A DNA stretch of 50,433 nucleotides. It comes from an uncultured Pseudomonadota bacterium. Its GTDB lineage: Bacteria; Myxococcota_A; UBA9160; PR03. The number at the start of each line of letters is the position of its first letter. Within the stretch, counting starts at the first letter, position 1. A model generated the notes under the pieces. The model saw only the letters and a list, made by a program, of their open reading frames with translations, did not search any database and was not told the origin of the DNA. This document shows positions 39,117 through 48,053 of the stretch, one piece after another. The stretch covers positions 1 through 50,433 of the forward strand of contig CAADGG010000052.1 in NCBI GenBank assembly GCA_900696485.1, in the 5' to 3' direction. The position numbers and the translations under genes were made by a program.

Positions 39117-41468
39117 ATGTTCGCCACCGTTAACGCTCGTTTCCATGGGATCGCCGCTGCCGTCGTGTTCACGGCGCTGTGGCTCGGTCACGCGTCCGGG
39201 GCGGCAGGGCCTGCGGACGCTTCGTCTCCTGCCGTCCGATCGGAGGGCGCGGCCACGGCCTTGCTCGGCGTACGGACCGAAGCGTCTGCCGACGGCACCG
39301 TGATCCGGCTCGACGCGGACGGCACGATCGCCGGAGCCAAGAGCTTCGTGCTTTCCGAGCCGGCCCGCCTGGTGATCGATCTTCCGGGGATCGAAAGCAA
39401 GCTGGCGGAGAGCCTCGTCGCCGTGGGCTCCGCGCACGTACAGCGGATCCGCGTCGGACAGCATGAAGGGAAGGTGCGCGTCGTGATGGACGCCGGCGAG
39501 GATGCGTCGGCCTTCCCGGAGCGAGTCCTCACGCCGACCGCCGACGGGCTGCTGGTGACGCTCGGCAACGGAGAGGCGTTGGCGCAGGCGGCGGCAACTC
39601 CGACCCCGACGGCCGCGGCTCCCGAGGATCCGGCTGCGGGACCGGGGGCGGTCGCATCGGCCACGGCGCCGGAGCGGGCCCCGGCCGAATCCACCGTCCA
39701 GAGCGTGACCTTCGTTTCGGATGACAGCGCCGACCGTCTGGTCGTGTCGGTCGACCGATCCGTCGACTACCAGATCATGCGACCCGCTCCGACGACGCTG
39801 ATGCTCGTCGTCCCGGGGGCGAGTCTGGCTCCGGCGGCCGCCACCCGGGTAGCGCCCGAGGGCGGCGGCCCGGTGTCGCTCGTCAGCACGTTCGAGCAGC
39901 CCGACATGGCCCGACCGGAGGTCCGGGTGGTCGTGGAGCGCACGGCTGGTCTCGAGCCGCGGATCCGCAAGGATGGCAACGACATCGTGCTGGTCTTCGA
40001 GCGCGCGGACAGCGTCGCCTCGGCGCAGCCGCTCGAGGAGAAGGCTGCGGACACGTCGGTTCCGGCCGATGCGGCGGCTCCGAGCCGGGCGGCCGAGAAG
40101 GCCGTTGCTTCGGCGGCGGCCTCGGCGGCTCCGGCGGAGCCGTCCGCGGCGGCGCTCGAGGGGGTCGATCCGATCGACCAGCTCGACGAAGGGGGTCTGC
40201 TCGACGGCAAAGAGTATGTCGGCCGCCGGATCTCGCTCGACTTCAAGGACGTCGACATCCGCGACGTGTTGCGGCTGATCGCCGACGTGTCGGACCTCAA
40301 CATCATCGCCGGCGACGAGGTCAAGGGCGAGGTGACGATCCGCCTCGTCGACGTGCCGTGGGACCAGGCGCTGGACGTGATCCTGCTGACCAAGGGTCTC
40401 GGCTTCGTGCGGGTCGGCAACGTCCTGCGGATCGCCCCCGCCGAGATGCTGAAGACCGAGGAGGAGGCGCGGCTGCAGGAGCGTCGGGCCAAGGAGAAGC
40501 TCGAAGACCTCGTCGTGAAGCTCCAGCCGGTGAACTACGCCAACGTCGGGGAGGTCTCGAAGCTCGTGAAGCGTCTGCTGACGCCCCGCGGCACGGTGGA
40601 CGTCGATACGCGGACGAGCACCGTCATCATCAAAGACATCCCGAGTGTGATCGACGAGGCCACCGCGCTCGTCAAGGCGATCGACTCCCAGACGCCGCAG
40701 GTCATGATCGAGACGCGGATCGTCGAAGCCTCGCTGGATTTCTCGAAGGAGATCGGGACGGAGTGGGGCTTCGGTTCCCAGCCCGACACCGACGAGAACG
40801 ACTTCACGATCGGCGGCATGAGGCCGATCACCCGGCAGGACACGCGGTTCCCGTACGACAGCGCGAACAACGTGGTCGTGACGAACCCGATGACCTTGAA
40901 CCCGGCCGGACTCCTCAACCTGGGCGGATTCCTGCTGAACGATCGCGTCAACGTCGACGTCCGGATCGCCGCGGCCGAGCTCAACGGCGAGGGCAAGGTG
41001 ATCTCCAGCCCGCGCGTCGTGACCCTCGACAACCGCGAGGCGATCATCGAGCAGGGCGTGTCGATTCCGTTCCAGACCTTCGAGAACGGCGATGCGCAGC
41101 TCGAGTTCATCGACGCCGTGTTGTCGCTGAAGGTGACGCCGCACATCACCGCCGATCGCAGCATCATCATGGCGATCGAGGTGACGAGGAACGCGCCGGA
41201 CAACAGCATCGAGACCCCCACCGGCTCGCCGGCGATCGCGAAGAACCAGGCCAAGACCGAGACGCTGGTCCAAGACGGCCAGACCCTCGTGCTCGGCGGG
41301 ATCTACGTGATCGAGAAGGCCGAGAGCTCGCAGCGGGTTCCGGGTTTCTGGAAGATCCCGGTGCTCGGCAACGCGTTCCGGAACTTCGACGTCGAGGACA
41401 AGCGGCGGGAGCTGCTGATCTTCGTGACGCCGTCGGTGGTGAACCAGGCGGGTGCCATCGGCGGGTGA
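39117..41468 (+). CDS. pilQ: Type IV pilus secretin PilQ
   Basis: A 783-residue outer-membrane secretin through which the pilus exits. After a signal peptide come two AMIN domains (about residues 50-145 and 195-300) that bind peptidoglycan, an Ala/Pro-rich linker, an STN/N0 domain (RISLDFKDVDIRDVLRLIAD), an N1 domain (LQPVNYANVGEVSKLVKRLL), and the secretin core ending with VPGFWKIPVLGNAF and ELLIFVTPSVV. GGGAGGG precedes the ATG. It is the last gene of pilM-Q, and two hairpins follow. Confidence 0.97.
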   Translation: MFATVNARFHGIAAAVVFTALWLGHASGAAGPADASSPAVRSEGAATALLGVRTEASADGTVIRLDADGTIAGAKSFVLSEPARLVIDLPGIESKLAESLVAVGSAHVQRIRVGQHEGKVRVVMDAGEDASAFPERVLTPTADGLLVTLGNGEALAQAAATPTPTAAAPEDPAAGPGAVASATAPERAPAESTVQSVTFVSDDSADRLVVSVDRSVDYQIMRPAPTTLMLVVPGASLAPAAATRVAPEGGGPVSLVSTFEQPDMARPEVRVVVERTAGLEPRIRKDGNDIVLVFERADSVASAQPLEEKAADTSVPADAAAPSRAAEKAVASAAASAAPAEPSAAALEGVDPIDQLDEGGLLDGKEYVGRRISLDFKDVDIRDVLRLIADVSDLNIIAGDEVKGEVTIRLVDVPWDQALDVILLTKGLGFVRVGNVLRIAPAEMLKTEEEARLQERRAKEKLEDLVVKLQPVNYANVGEVSKLVKRLLTPRGTVDVDTRTSTVIIKDIPSVIDEATALVKAIDSQTPQVMIETRIVEASLDFSKEIGTEWGFGSQPDTDENDFTIGGMRPITRQDTRFPYDSANNVVVTNPMTLNPAGLLNLGGFLLNDRVNVDVRIAAAELNGEGKVISSPRVVTLDNREAIIEQGVSIPFQTFENGDAQLEFIDAVLSLKVTPHITADRSIIMAIEVTRNAPDNSIETPTGSPAIAKNQAKTETLVQDGQTLVLGGIYVIEKAESSQRVPGFWKIPVLGNAFRNFDVEDKRRELLIFVTPSVVNQAGAIGG

Positions 41469-41474
41469 GCGAAC

Positions 41475-41501
41475 GACGGACCGGCTCCGGGCCGGTCCGT
41501 C
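41475..41501 (+). terminator. First hairpin after pilQ
   Basis: GACGGACCGGC (41475-41485) pairs perfectly with GCCGGTCCGTC (41491-41501) across a 5-base loop, six bases after the pilQ stop. There is no T tract, so it may protect the 3' end or assist the next hairpin. Confidence 0.5.
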
Positions 41502-41515
41502 TCGGATCCGGATCG

Positions 41516-41552
41516 ACGGGGCGAGGGGGACCGAGGGTCCCGCTCGCCCCGT
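41516..41552 (+). terminator. Second, long hairpin after pilQ
   Basis: A 17-bp stem with one mismatch (41516-41532 with 41536-41552) and a 3-base loop, followed by TCTGCGTCTG. Very stable but with a weak T tract. Probably ends the pilM-Q transcript and separates it from aroKB. Confidence 0.65.
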
Positions 41553-41600
41553 TCTGCGTCTGCCCACGCGTTCCTCGTCCCGTTCTCGTCACTGCGCTCC

Positions 41601-41606
41601 TATACT
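41601..41606 (+). promoter_or_regulatory. Possible -10 element of aroKB
   Basis: TATACT stands out in this GC-rich gap, 7 bases before the ATG at 41614. No ribosome binding site lies between, so if it is a real -10 the transcript would be leaderless. The -35 region is poor. Confidence 0.35.
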
Positions 41607-41613
41607 GCCCCGG

Positions 41614-43314
41614 ATGGCGCAGGCGACGATCTGGCTGGTGGGTCTGATGGGGGCCGGGAAGTCCGCCGTGGGCGTGCGGCTCGCAGCACGGCTCGGCCTC
41701 CCGTTCGCCGACAGCGACGCGGAGGTGGAGCGCGCGGCCGGCGCCAGCATCGCGGAGCTGTTCGCCCGGGAAGGCGAGGCCGGCTTCCGGATCCGGGAGC
41801 GAGCTGCGATCGACGCGCTGGCCGGCCGGCCGGCGGTGGTCGCGCTCGGTGGCGGCGCGATTGCGGAACCGGGAGCCGCCGCGCGGCTGGCCGCCAGCGG
41901 AATCGTGATCTGGCTGCGCGCTCGTCCCGCCACGCTGGCCGCGCGCATCGGAAGCGGCGACGATCGGCCGCTGCTCGCGGGCCTCGGCTTCGCCAAGCGG
42001 ATCGAAACGCTGCAGGGACTCGAGCGCCTGCGCGAGCCTCACTACGCGACGGCCCGCTTCACCGTGGATACGGAGGCGCGGACGCCGGACGAGGTCGCGG
42101 AGCACGTGGCGACGCTCTTGGCGACCCACGAAGCGGGCCGGGACGAGGAGGAGCCGGTGGAGAGCGTTCCGGATCCGCAGCCGCGCACGGTTCGTGTCGA
42201 ACTCGGCGAGCGCAGCTATGCCATCCGGATCGGCTTCGATACGTTGGACCAGGCCGGACCCGCGATCGCGGAGATCGCTGCGACGCGCCGTGCGGTGATC
42301 GTCTCGGTCCCGGAGGTGGCCCGTCGCTATGCCCCGCGCCTCGAGCGGAGCCTGCGCGCCGCGGGTCTGCGTGTGCGTCGTCTGCTGGTGCCCGATGGCG
42401 AGCGCGCCAAGACGCTGCGGCACGCGGGCGCGCTCTACGAGGGCCTGTTGGATTTCGGCGCCGACCGCGGCACCGTCGTGGTGGCGCTCGGCGGCGGCGT
42501 CGTCGGCGATCTGGCCGGCTTCGTCGCGGCGACGTGGATGCGCGGGATCCCGTTCGTGCAGGTTCCGACCACCCTGCTCGCGATGGTCGACGCCAGCGTC
42601 GGCGGCAAGGTGGCGGTCGATCTGCCGCGCGGGAAGAACCTGGTGGGGGCGTTTCACCAGCCGCGACTCGTCTGGATGGATCTCGCGACGTTGCAGAGCC
42701 TGCCGCGTCGGCAGCGCGCCGCCGGGCTCGCCGAGGCGATCAAGCACGGAGCGATCCGCGACAAGGCGCTCTTCGAGCGCTTCGAGCGCGACGTCGAGGC
42801 CGTCCTCGAGCTCGAGCCCGGTCCGACGCTGGACGTGCTGGCGCGCTCGTGCGCGATCAAGGCGGACGTCGTCAGCCAGGACGAACGCGAGGCCGGGCTG
42901 CGGCTCCATCTGAACTTCGGCCATACCCTTGCGCATGCGGTCGAGACGCTGACCGGCTATCGGCGGATCCTGCACGGGGAGGCCGTGGCAATCGGGATGG
43001 TCTTCGCGGCGCGGCGCTCGGAAGCGTTGGGGCATGCCCCCGCCGGGACGGCCGATCGGCTCAGCGCCCTGCTGCAACGCATCGGACTTCCCACCGAAGC
43101 GCCGCCGTTCCCGCGCCGGGCTTATCTCTCGGCGCTGCGTGTCGATAAGAAGCGGACGGACGCGCACGTCCGCTTCGTGGTGCTCCGTGGGATCGGACGG
43201 GCGGATATCGTTCCGCTGACTCCGGAGGAGATCCTGCCGAAGGACTTCGCGAAGCCAACGGGCGCGGCGAGGAGCCGCCGGCGAACGCGTGCCGCGGAAC
43301 CGCGCCGCCGATGA
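41614..43314 (+). CDS. aroKB: Fused shikimate kinase / 3-dehydroquinate synthase
   Basis: A 566-residue fusion of two shikimate pathway enzymes. Residues 1 to about 172 are shikimate kinase: Walker A GLMGAGKSAVG, the shikimate site FADSDAEVE, ALGGGAI and the lid region RPLLAGL. After an acidic linker (RDEEEPVESVPDPQPR) residues from about 188 form 3-dehydroquinate synthase: LVPDGERAKTL, ALGGGVVGDLAGFVAATW, the metal-site AEAIKHGAI, NFGHTLAHAVE and HGEAVAIGM. The tail is basic. In most bacteria aroK and aroB are separate neighbouring genes. The ATG at 41614 begins just before the kinase; the frame upstream crosses the terminator hairpins. It overlaps the next gene by 4 bp. Confidence 0.95.
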   Translation: MAQATIWLVGLMGAGKSAVGVRLAARLGLPFADSDAEVERAAGASIAELFAREGEAGFRIRERAAIDALAGRPAVVALGGGAIAEPGAAARLAASGIVIWLRARPATLAARIGSGDDRPLLAGLGFAKRIETLQGLERLREPHYATARFTVDTEARTPDEVAEHVATLLATHEAGRDEEEPVESVPDPQPRTVRVELGERSYAIRIGFDTLDQAGPAIAEIAATRRAVIVSVPEVARRYAPRLERSLRAAGLRVRRLLVPDGERAKTLRHAGALYEGLLDFGADRGTVVVALGGGVVGDLAGFVAATWMRGIPFVQVPTTLLAMVDASVGGKVAVDLPRGKNLVGAFHQPRLVWMDLATLQSLPRRQRAAGLAEAIKHGAIRDKALFERFERDVEAVLELEPGPTLDVLARSCAIKADVVSQDEREAGLRLHLNFGHTLAHAVETLTGYRRILHGEAVAIGMVFAARRSEALGHAPAGTADRLSALLQRIGLPTEAPPFPRRAYLSALRVDKKRTDAHVRFVVLRGIGRADIVPLTPEEILPKDFAKPTGAARSRRRTRAAEPRRR

Positions 43315-43904
43315 GCGGGAGGAGAGGGAGCTTGGAGCACGTCGACGCCATGGACGCGCCGGCCGCGCGAGGCGCGGTGGACGCGCCGGCCACGGGCGCG
43401 GCAGTGGACGCCCGGGTGGTGGCCCGCGCCTTGATGCTGCTCGACGAGGGCTCTGTCGCCGATGCCCGCGAGTTGCTGGAGACGGCGCTCGATGGGACGA
43501 AGCGACCGCGTGCCGCGGGCGCGTTCTCGCCCACCGCGGGCGATCCCTTCGAGCCGCTCGGGGATGCCGAGCTGGAGAGCGCGTTCGAGGAGGCCCGGCC
43601 GGAAACGGACTCGATGATCGACGCCGATGGCATCGCCTTCGAGGCGATCCGTCGCGCCAAGCTCGATGCGCCGGAGAACCTGTCGCTGGCTGGCCCCGAT
43701 TCCCCGTTCCGGACCCGGACGATGGCCGATCTTCTCGAGTGCCAGGGCGACGTCGAGGGCGCCCGCGCGATCCGTCTCGCCCTCGACGAAGAGCCGCTCG
43801 CCTTCGAGACTCCCGCGGTGAGCGCGGCGAGAGAGGACGCCCACACGCGAACCATCCAGACCCTCGAGCGCTGGCTCGCGCGGCTGCGAGGAGGAGAGTC
43901 ATGA
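43311..43904 (+). CDS. Hypothetical protein, TPR-like helical segment
   Basis: A 197-residue protein I do not recognise. The first third is Ala-rich with repeated DAP(A/P)-type stretches; the centre is acidic; residues about 145-165 (MADLLECQGDVEGARAIRLA) look like a TPR helix pair. No signal peptide or membrane segment. The ATG at 43311 overlaps the aroKB stop (ATGA); a TTG at 43332 has a better ribosome site (GGGAGGAGAGGG), and an ATG at 43350 is also possible. It is coupled to the roadblock gene by a 4-bp overlap, which suggests the two proteins act together. Confidence 0.7.
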   Translation: MSGRRGSLEHVDAMDAPAARGAVDAPATGAAVDARVVARALMLLDEGSVADARELLETALDGTKRPRAAGAFSPTAGDPFEPLGDAELESAFEEARPETDSMIDADGIAFEAIRRAKLDAPENLSLAGPDSPFRTRTMADLLECQGDVEGARAIRLALDEEPLAFETPAVSAAREDAHTRTIQTLERWLARLRGGES

Positions 43905-44275
43905 ACTTCGAGCCGACCCTACGCAAGATGGTCGAGAACGTATCGGGAGCGATCGGGATCGCGCTGATGGGAAGCGACGGGATTCCGATCGCCGAACTCT
44001 ACGCACGGGACGGCGATGCCGCCGCCGCGGAGGGCGAGGTCAGTGCGGCCGGCGTCGAGTTCGGCCGGATCCTCGACGAGGTACGCAAGGCTTCGGATGC
44101 GATCGGCGGTGGCCGTCTCGAGGAGACGGTGATCGGACTGGCGCGCTACTGGCTGCTGTTCCGCGTCGTCGACGACGAGCTGTTCCTGGTGGTCGCTCTC
44201 GAGCCGCGTGGCAACCTCGGGAAGGCCCGCTTCCTGATGCGCCGGTTCCTGCTCGAGCTCCAGCAGCAGATCTAG
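43901..44275 (+). CDS. Roadblock/LC7-domain protein (MglB-like fold)
   Basis: A 124-residue single-domain roadblock/LC7 protein. The opening LRKMVENVSGAIGIALMGSD and DGIPIAELYA, a central helix (FGRILDEVRKASDAIGGG) and the closing strand-helix pair (FLVVALEPRGNLGKARFLMR) give the beta-alpha-beta fold. Proteins of this fold dimerise and act as regulators or scaffolds of small Ras-like GTPases; MglB in Myxococcus is the MglA GAP. No GTPase is in this window. AGGAGAG supports the ATG at 43901. The earlier frame is a shadow. Confidence 0.88.
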   Translation: MNFEPTLRKMVENVSGAIGIALMGSDGIPIAELYARDGDAAAAEGEVSAAGVEFGRILDEVRKASDAIGGGRLEETVIGLARYWLLFRVVDDELFLVVALEPRGNLGKARFLMRRFLLELQQQI

Positions 44276-44523
44276 GCCGCCGACCAGATCACCGGGCTCC
44301 GGATCCGGGAGCCGCGTGCGGCCTGCCGCCCGCCTGCGGCCGATCGTGCCGCTCCACCGGCGTGCACCCGCGTCCGACAACTCCTCGCCGGAGCAGGCGG
44401 CCCGGTTCCGGGACGTGCCTCAAGAGCCCCGCCGGACGGCCGATACGTCGCGCAGAGGGACGCATCGCCCCGCGCGGGGGCTTGCCCTCGTTCCAGCGGC
44501 CGAAAGAACCTCCGCGAGGGCCA
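44276..44523. other. Intergenic before the TPR gene
   Basis: A 248-bp gap. A weak hairpin (GGCTCC at 44295-44300 with GGAGCC at 44308-44313) lies soon after the roadblock stop. No clear promoter is visible. The TPR frame is open through the second half of the gap but without conserved residues. Confidence 0.4.
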
Positions 44524-47500
44524 GTGGCGGCGATCAACAAGCGGAAAGTCCTCGAGTCGGCACAGCGCAACCTGCAGAAGGGTGCGCTCGACAAGGCCCT
44601 CAAGGACTACCAGACCATCCTCGTTGCGGATCCGCGTGACACGAGCGTGCGTCTCAAATGCGGTGACCTGCTTCAGCGTATGGGACGCAATGAGGAGGCG
44701 ATTGCCGCCTACCTCAAGGTTGCCGACCAGTTCCAGCGCGATGGTTTCGACGCCAAAGCGGTCGCACTCTACAAGCAGGTCACCAAGATCGATGACAAAC
44801 GGCACGACGTCTACGTGCCGCTCGCCGACCTCTATCAGCGGCTCGGTCTGACCTCCGAGGCGATGACGGCGCTGCAGACCGCGGCCGACGCCTTCCATCG
44901 CGAGGGCCGCAAGCGCGAAGCACTCGATCTGCTGCGCCGGATGGCCAGCCTCGATCCGGCGAACGTCATGAGCCGGCTGAAGGTCGCTGAGCTGCTGCAT
45001 CAGGAGGGCCTGACGGCGGAGGCCGTCGCCGAGTTTCGCGAGGCCGCGGCCGAGAGTGAACGCCAGGGCGACTGGGAGGCTCGTGCGGGCGCGCTCGAAC
45101 GCATCGTCGATCTCCGGCCCGAGTGCGTCGAGGAACTCGAGGCGCTCGGCGGGATCTGGCTCGATCACGGGCAGGCGCGACGCGCGCATCAGTTTGCGCA
45201 GAAGCTGATCGAGGCCGATTCGTCGCGACCGGAGTCGCAGGAGCTGTTGGCGCGCGTCCTCGCGGCTCTCGGCCAGGAGGAACTGGCGATCGACGCGTTC
45301 CGCGCCTGCGCCGAGGCCTGGCGCATGCGGGGCGAAGAGGGCAAGGCGCGCGAGATCGTGCAGCGCCATCTGCCTCCGCAGGACTTCGCCTCGCTCTCGA
45401 GTTCGGCGCCCGGCGCACCGGACGTCGCCTCCGGCGTCGCCGTCGACGGGGGCCCGTTCGGGGCCGCTGGAGAACTCGGGGGAGAGGAGGGGATCGGCGA
45501 AGGGGTGTTCGGTTCGGAGCCGATCGAAGTCGGAGCGGGCGGCGCGATCGATCTCGGCGGCGAGGATCTGATGCACGCCCCGGAGGCGTTCGGACCGGTC
45601 GTCGACGAGCCGGCTCCGGCGGCGGCTCCCCCACCGGAGCCGGTGTCGCCGCCTGAAGCCGCATCCGCTTCGTCGCCCGCGCCGTCGTCACCACGTTTCG
45701 TCGCGTCCGAGGGGGCGCCCAGCGCGAGCGCCGAGACCCCGCCCGACGGAGACGTCGAGCAACTGCTCGCGGAGGCGGCCGTCTACTTGCGCTACCGCAA
45801 GCACGAGCGGGCGATCACGAGCCTCGGCGCCCTGCTGCGGCAGGATCCCGAGAACCTGACCGCCCTCGAGCAGCTCGGCGAGGCACACTTGCTCGCCGGA
45901 GCCCCCGAACAGGCGGTGGAGTGCTGGTCGCGTGCAGCTCGCGCTGCCGCGCAGGCGGGCGAAGCGACCCGCTGCGTGGTCCTGCGCGGACGCATCGCGG
46001 AGCTCGATGCCGCCGCCGCGGCCGCGCTCGAGCTTCCGACACCGGCGCCGGCCGCCGATGCGGACCTCGCCGGCGAGCCCCTCGGGCAGGGGGCTGACGA
46101 CGACCTCGAGGAGATCGACATCGACATCGATGCCGATGCGCTGAGTTCGCCGGCTTTCGAGGTCCCGGAGTCCTCGGTCTCCGGCGATGCGACGCCGGAC
46201 GAGGTCTCGGCGGAGGACGGCTCTTTCGAGCTCGATCTCGACGATGCTTCGGAAGCGGACGGATCGTCGTCCGAGTCTCCGATCACGACGGACCCGCTGG
46301 CTTCGTCCGTCGGCTGCGACGACGAGTTCGACGCCGACGGCAGCGCTACGTCCGACGCGACCCTCGACGAGGTTCCCGGCGAAGCCAGCGGATCGGACGA
46401 GACGACGAGCGGAGAGACCTGGGAGCTTCCGCTGGACAGGGGGGACGAGCACGAGGGATCCGGCCCGGCCGTGACCGCCGGGCCGGCGACCGGCGCGAGT
46501 GTGCCGGCCGTCGCGGCGGGCGAACTCTCGAGCAGCGCCGCGTCTCAGATCCAGGAAGACTTCGAGGAAGCCAGCTTCTACTTCGAACAGGGGCTGTTCA
46601 CCGAGGCGGAGGCCATCTATCGGCGCATCCTCGAGCGCGCGCCGAGCCACCCGGGTGCGCTGCTGCGACTCGGCGAGATCGCCGTCGAACGAGGGGAGGA
46701 GGCGACGATCGGCTCCAGTCCGGACGCGGGTGCATCGCTGCGCGAGGAGACTTCGGAGTTCGAGGCCACCGGTTCGTGCGCGCAATCCGTGCCGACCGAG
46801 CCGCCGCCCCGCGAAGAGATGCTCGATATCGAGCCGCCCGACGCTCTCGATCTCACGACGCCGAATCTCGACGACGGGAGTTCTCAGGCGTGGTCCGATC
46901 CGATCGCGATCGAGTCGGCCACCGATGCCGAGGACTCGACGGCCGACGTGTTCCCCGTCGTCGACTGGGCCTCCGCGGAGCCCGCCCTCGCCCGTCCGCC
47001 GTCGGTGCGCGTCGATCCTGCCGCGGCCCTGGCGGAGGAGCCGGAACTCACGACGCCGGATCTCGCCGCGGGCGGGAGTCCCGACGGCGCCGCCTTCGAC
47101 CTGGCCGCCGAGCTGTCCGATGCCCTGTCGGACCCGCCGTCGGCGGCCGGGGCTGCGACCGACGAGGACGGGTTCGCTTCGCTGTTCCGCGACTTCAAGC
47201 GCGGCGTTTCGCAAACGCTCGGCGAGGGCGACGTCGAGACCCACTTCGACCTCGGCATCGCGTATCGCGAGATGGGGCTCTTCGAGGATGCCATCGGCGA
47301 GTTCCGCTACGCGCTCGGGTTTCCGTCGCGGCGGCTCGATGCGTTGCAGTTGATGGGGCTCTGCGCGCTCGATCTGGGTCGCGGGCACGACGCCGTGGGT
47401 CACCTCGAGCAGGCGCTGGCCTCTCCCGAGGTCCCCAGCGAGCGCGAGGCGCCGCTTCGCTACGAACTCGGCCGTGCGTACCAGTCCTTGTCGGATCGGG

Positions 47501-48045
47501 TGCGCGCGCTCGAGGCATTCCGTCGCGTATGCGAGCTCGAGCCGGACTTCCAGGATGTGGCGGATCGCGTGCGCGAGCTGGAGCGTCCGGAAGAGTACGC
47601 GGAAGAGCCGCCGACGCGGGCGGACGCCGCCGAATCCTATGAGTCGTTCGATGACCTGGTTGCCGAAGCCGCAGGCACCGAAGGCGTCGCACCGGCCGAG
47701 CGTTTCGAGAGCTTCGATGATCTCGTCGCCGAGGCCAACGACGAACCGGCGGCGGATGTCGCCGGCGACGAGCTCGATGCCGAGACCGATGCGGCCTTCG
47801 TCGAAGCCAGTCTCGAAAACGATGAGACCGAAACAACCGTTCATGCCGAACCCTGGGAGGAGGAGCCCCAGGTGGCCGAGCCGCTCTTCGAGCCGGGACC
47901 GACATCCGAGTCCGAGTCCGAGTCCGAGTCCGAGCGCGAGCGCGAGCCCGAGCCTGCCTGCGAGGTCGGATCCGACCCCGAACCCCAACCCGCGGAGCCC
48001 GCGGCGCCGAGTCCTCGAAGGCGTCGCAAGGTCTCCTTCGTCTGA
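44524..48045 (+). CDS. Giant TPR protein, SgmX-like
   Basis: A 1173-residue cytoplasmic protein without signal peptide. An N-terminal block of TPRs (residues about 5-290, e.g. QKGALDKALKDYQTILVADP and RNEEAIAAYLKVADQF) is followed by acidic, Pro-rich linkers that separate TPR pairs near 410-490, 680-715 and 900-1010. After these, SFDDLVAEA occurs twice (about residues 1039 and 1062), and the tail is a Ser-Glu run encoded by a hexanucleotide repeat. In Myxococcus xanthus, as I recall, the large TPR protein SgmX is encoded near the pil cluster and recruits the pilus machine at the leading pole under MglA-GTP control. Position, size and TPR layout fit, but homology is inferred. The GTG at 44524 precedes the first helix. 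Confidence 0.75.
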   Translation: MAAINKRKVLESAQRNLQKGALDKALKDYQTILVADPRDTSVRLKCGDLLQRMGRNEEAIAAYLKVADQFQRDGFDAKAVALYKQVTKIDDKRHDVYVPLADLYQRLGLTSEAMTALQTAADAFHREGRKREALDLLRRMASLDPANVMSRLKVAELLHQEGLTAEAVAEFREAAAESERQGDWEARAGALERIVDLRPECVEELEALGGIWLDHGQARRAHQFAQKLIEADSSRPESQELLARVLAALGQEELAIDAFRACAEAWRMRGEEGKAREIVQRHLPPQDFASLSSSAPGAPDVASGVAVDGGPFGAAGELGGEEGIGEGVFGSEPIEVGAGGAIDLGGEDLMHAPEAFGPVVDEPAPAAAPPPEPVSPPEAASASSPAPSSPRFVASEGAPSASAETPPDGDVEQLLAEAAVYLRYRKHERAITSLGALLRQDPENLTALEQLGEAHLLAGAPEQAVECWSRAARAAAQAGEATRCVVLRGRIAELDAAAAAALELPTPAPAADADLAGEPLGQGADDDLEEIDIDIDADALSSPAFEVPESSVSGDATPDEVSAEDGSFELDLDDASEADGSSSESPITTDPLASSVGCDDEFDADGSATSDATLDEVPGEASGSDETTSGETWELPLDRGDEHEGSGPAVTAGPATGASVPAVAAGELSSSAASQIQEDFEEASFYFEQGLFTEAEAIYRRILERAPSHPGALLRLGEIAVERGEEATIGSSPDAGASLREETSEFEATGSCAQSVPTEPPPREEMLDIEPPDALDLTTPNLDDGSSQAWSDPIAIESATDAEDSTADVFPVVDWASAEPALARPPSVRVDPAAALAEEPELTTPDLAAGGSPDGAAFDLAAELSDALSDPPSAAGAATDEDGFASLFRDFKRGVSQTLGEGDVETHFDLGIAYREMGLFEDAIGEFRYALGFPSRRLDALQLMGLCALDLGRGHDAVGHLEQALASPEVPSEREAPLRYELGRAYQSLSDRVRALEAFRRVCELEPDFQDVADRVRELERPEEYAEEPPTRADAAESYESFDDLVAEAAGTEGVAPAERFESFDDLVAEANDEPAADVAGDELDAETDAAFVEASLENDETETTVHAEPWEEEPQVAEPLFEPGPTSESESESESEREREPEPACEVGSDPEPQPAEPAAPSPRRRRKVSFV
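47905..47952 (+). repeat. Hexanucleotide repeat encoding Ser-Glu/Arg-Glu tail
   Basis: Five perfect TCCGAG units (47905-47934) followed by two CGCGAG and one CCCGAG unit encode an alternating Ser-Glu, Arg-Glu, Pro-Glu tail near the C-terminus of the TPR protein. In-frame hexamers can change copy number without a frameshift. Confidence 0.9.
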
Positions 48046-48053
48046 GGTCCTGC

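Noticed and set aside
38304..41567. A 1087-codon open frame on the minus strand opposite pilO-pilQ
   Set aside because: It is antisense to clearly conserved pilus genes, is Arg/His/Asp-rich and has no recognisable domain. Long antisense frames are expected in GC-rich DNA.
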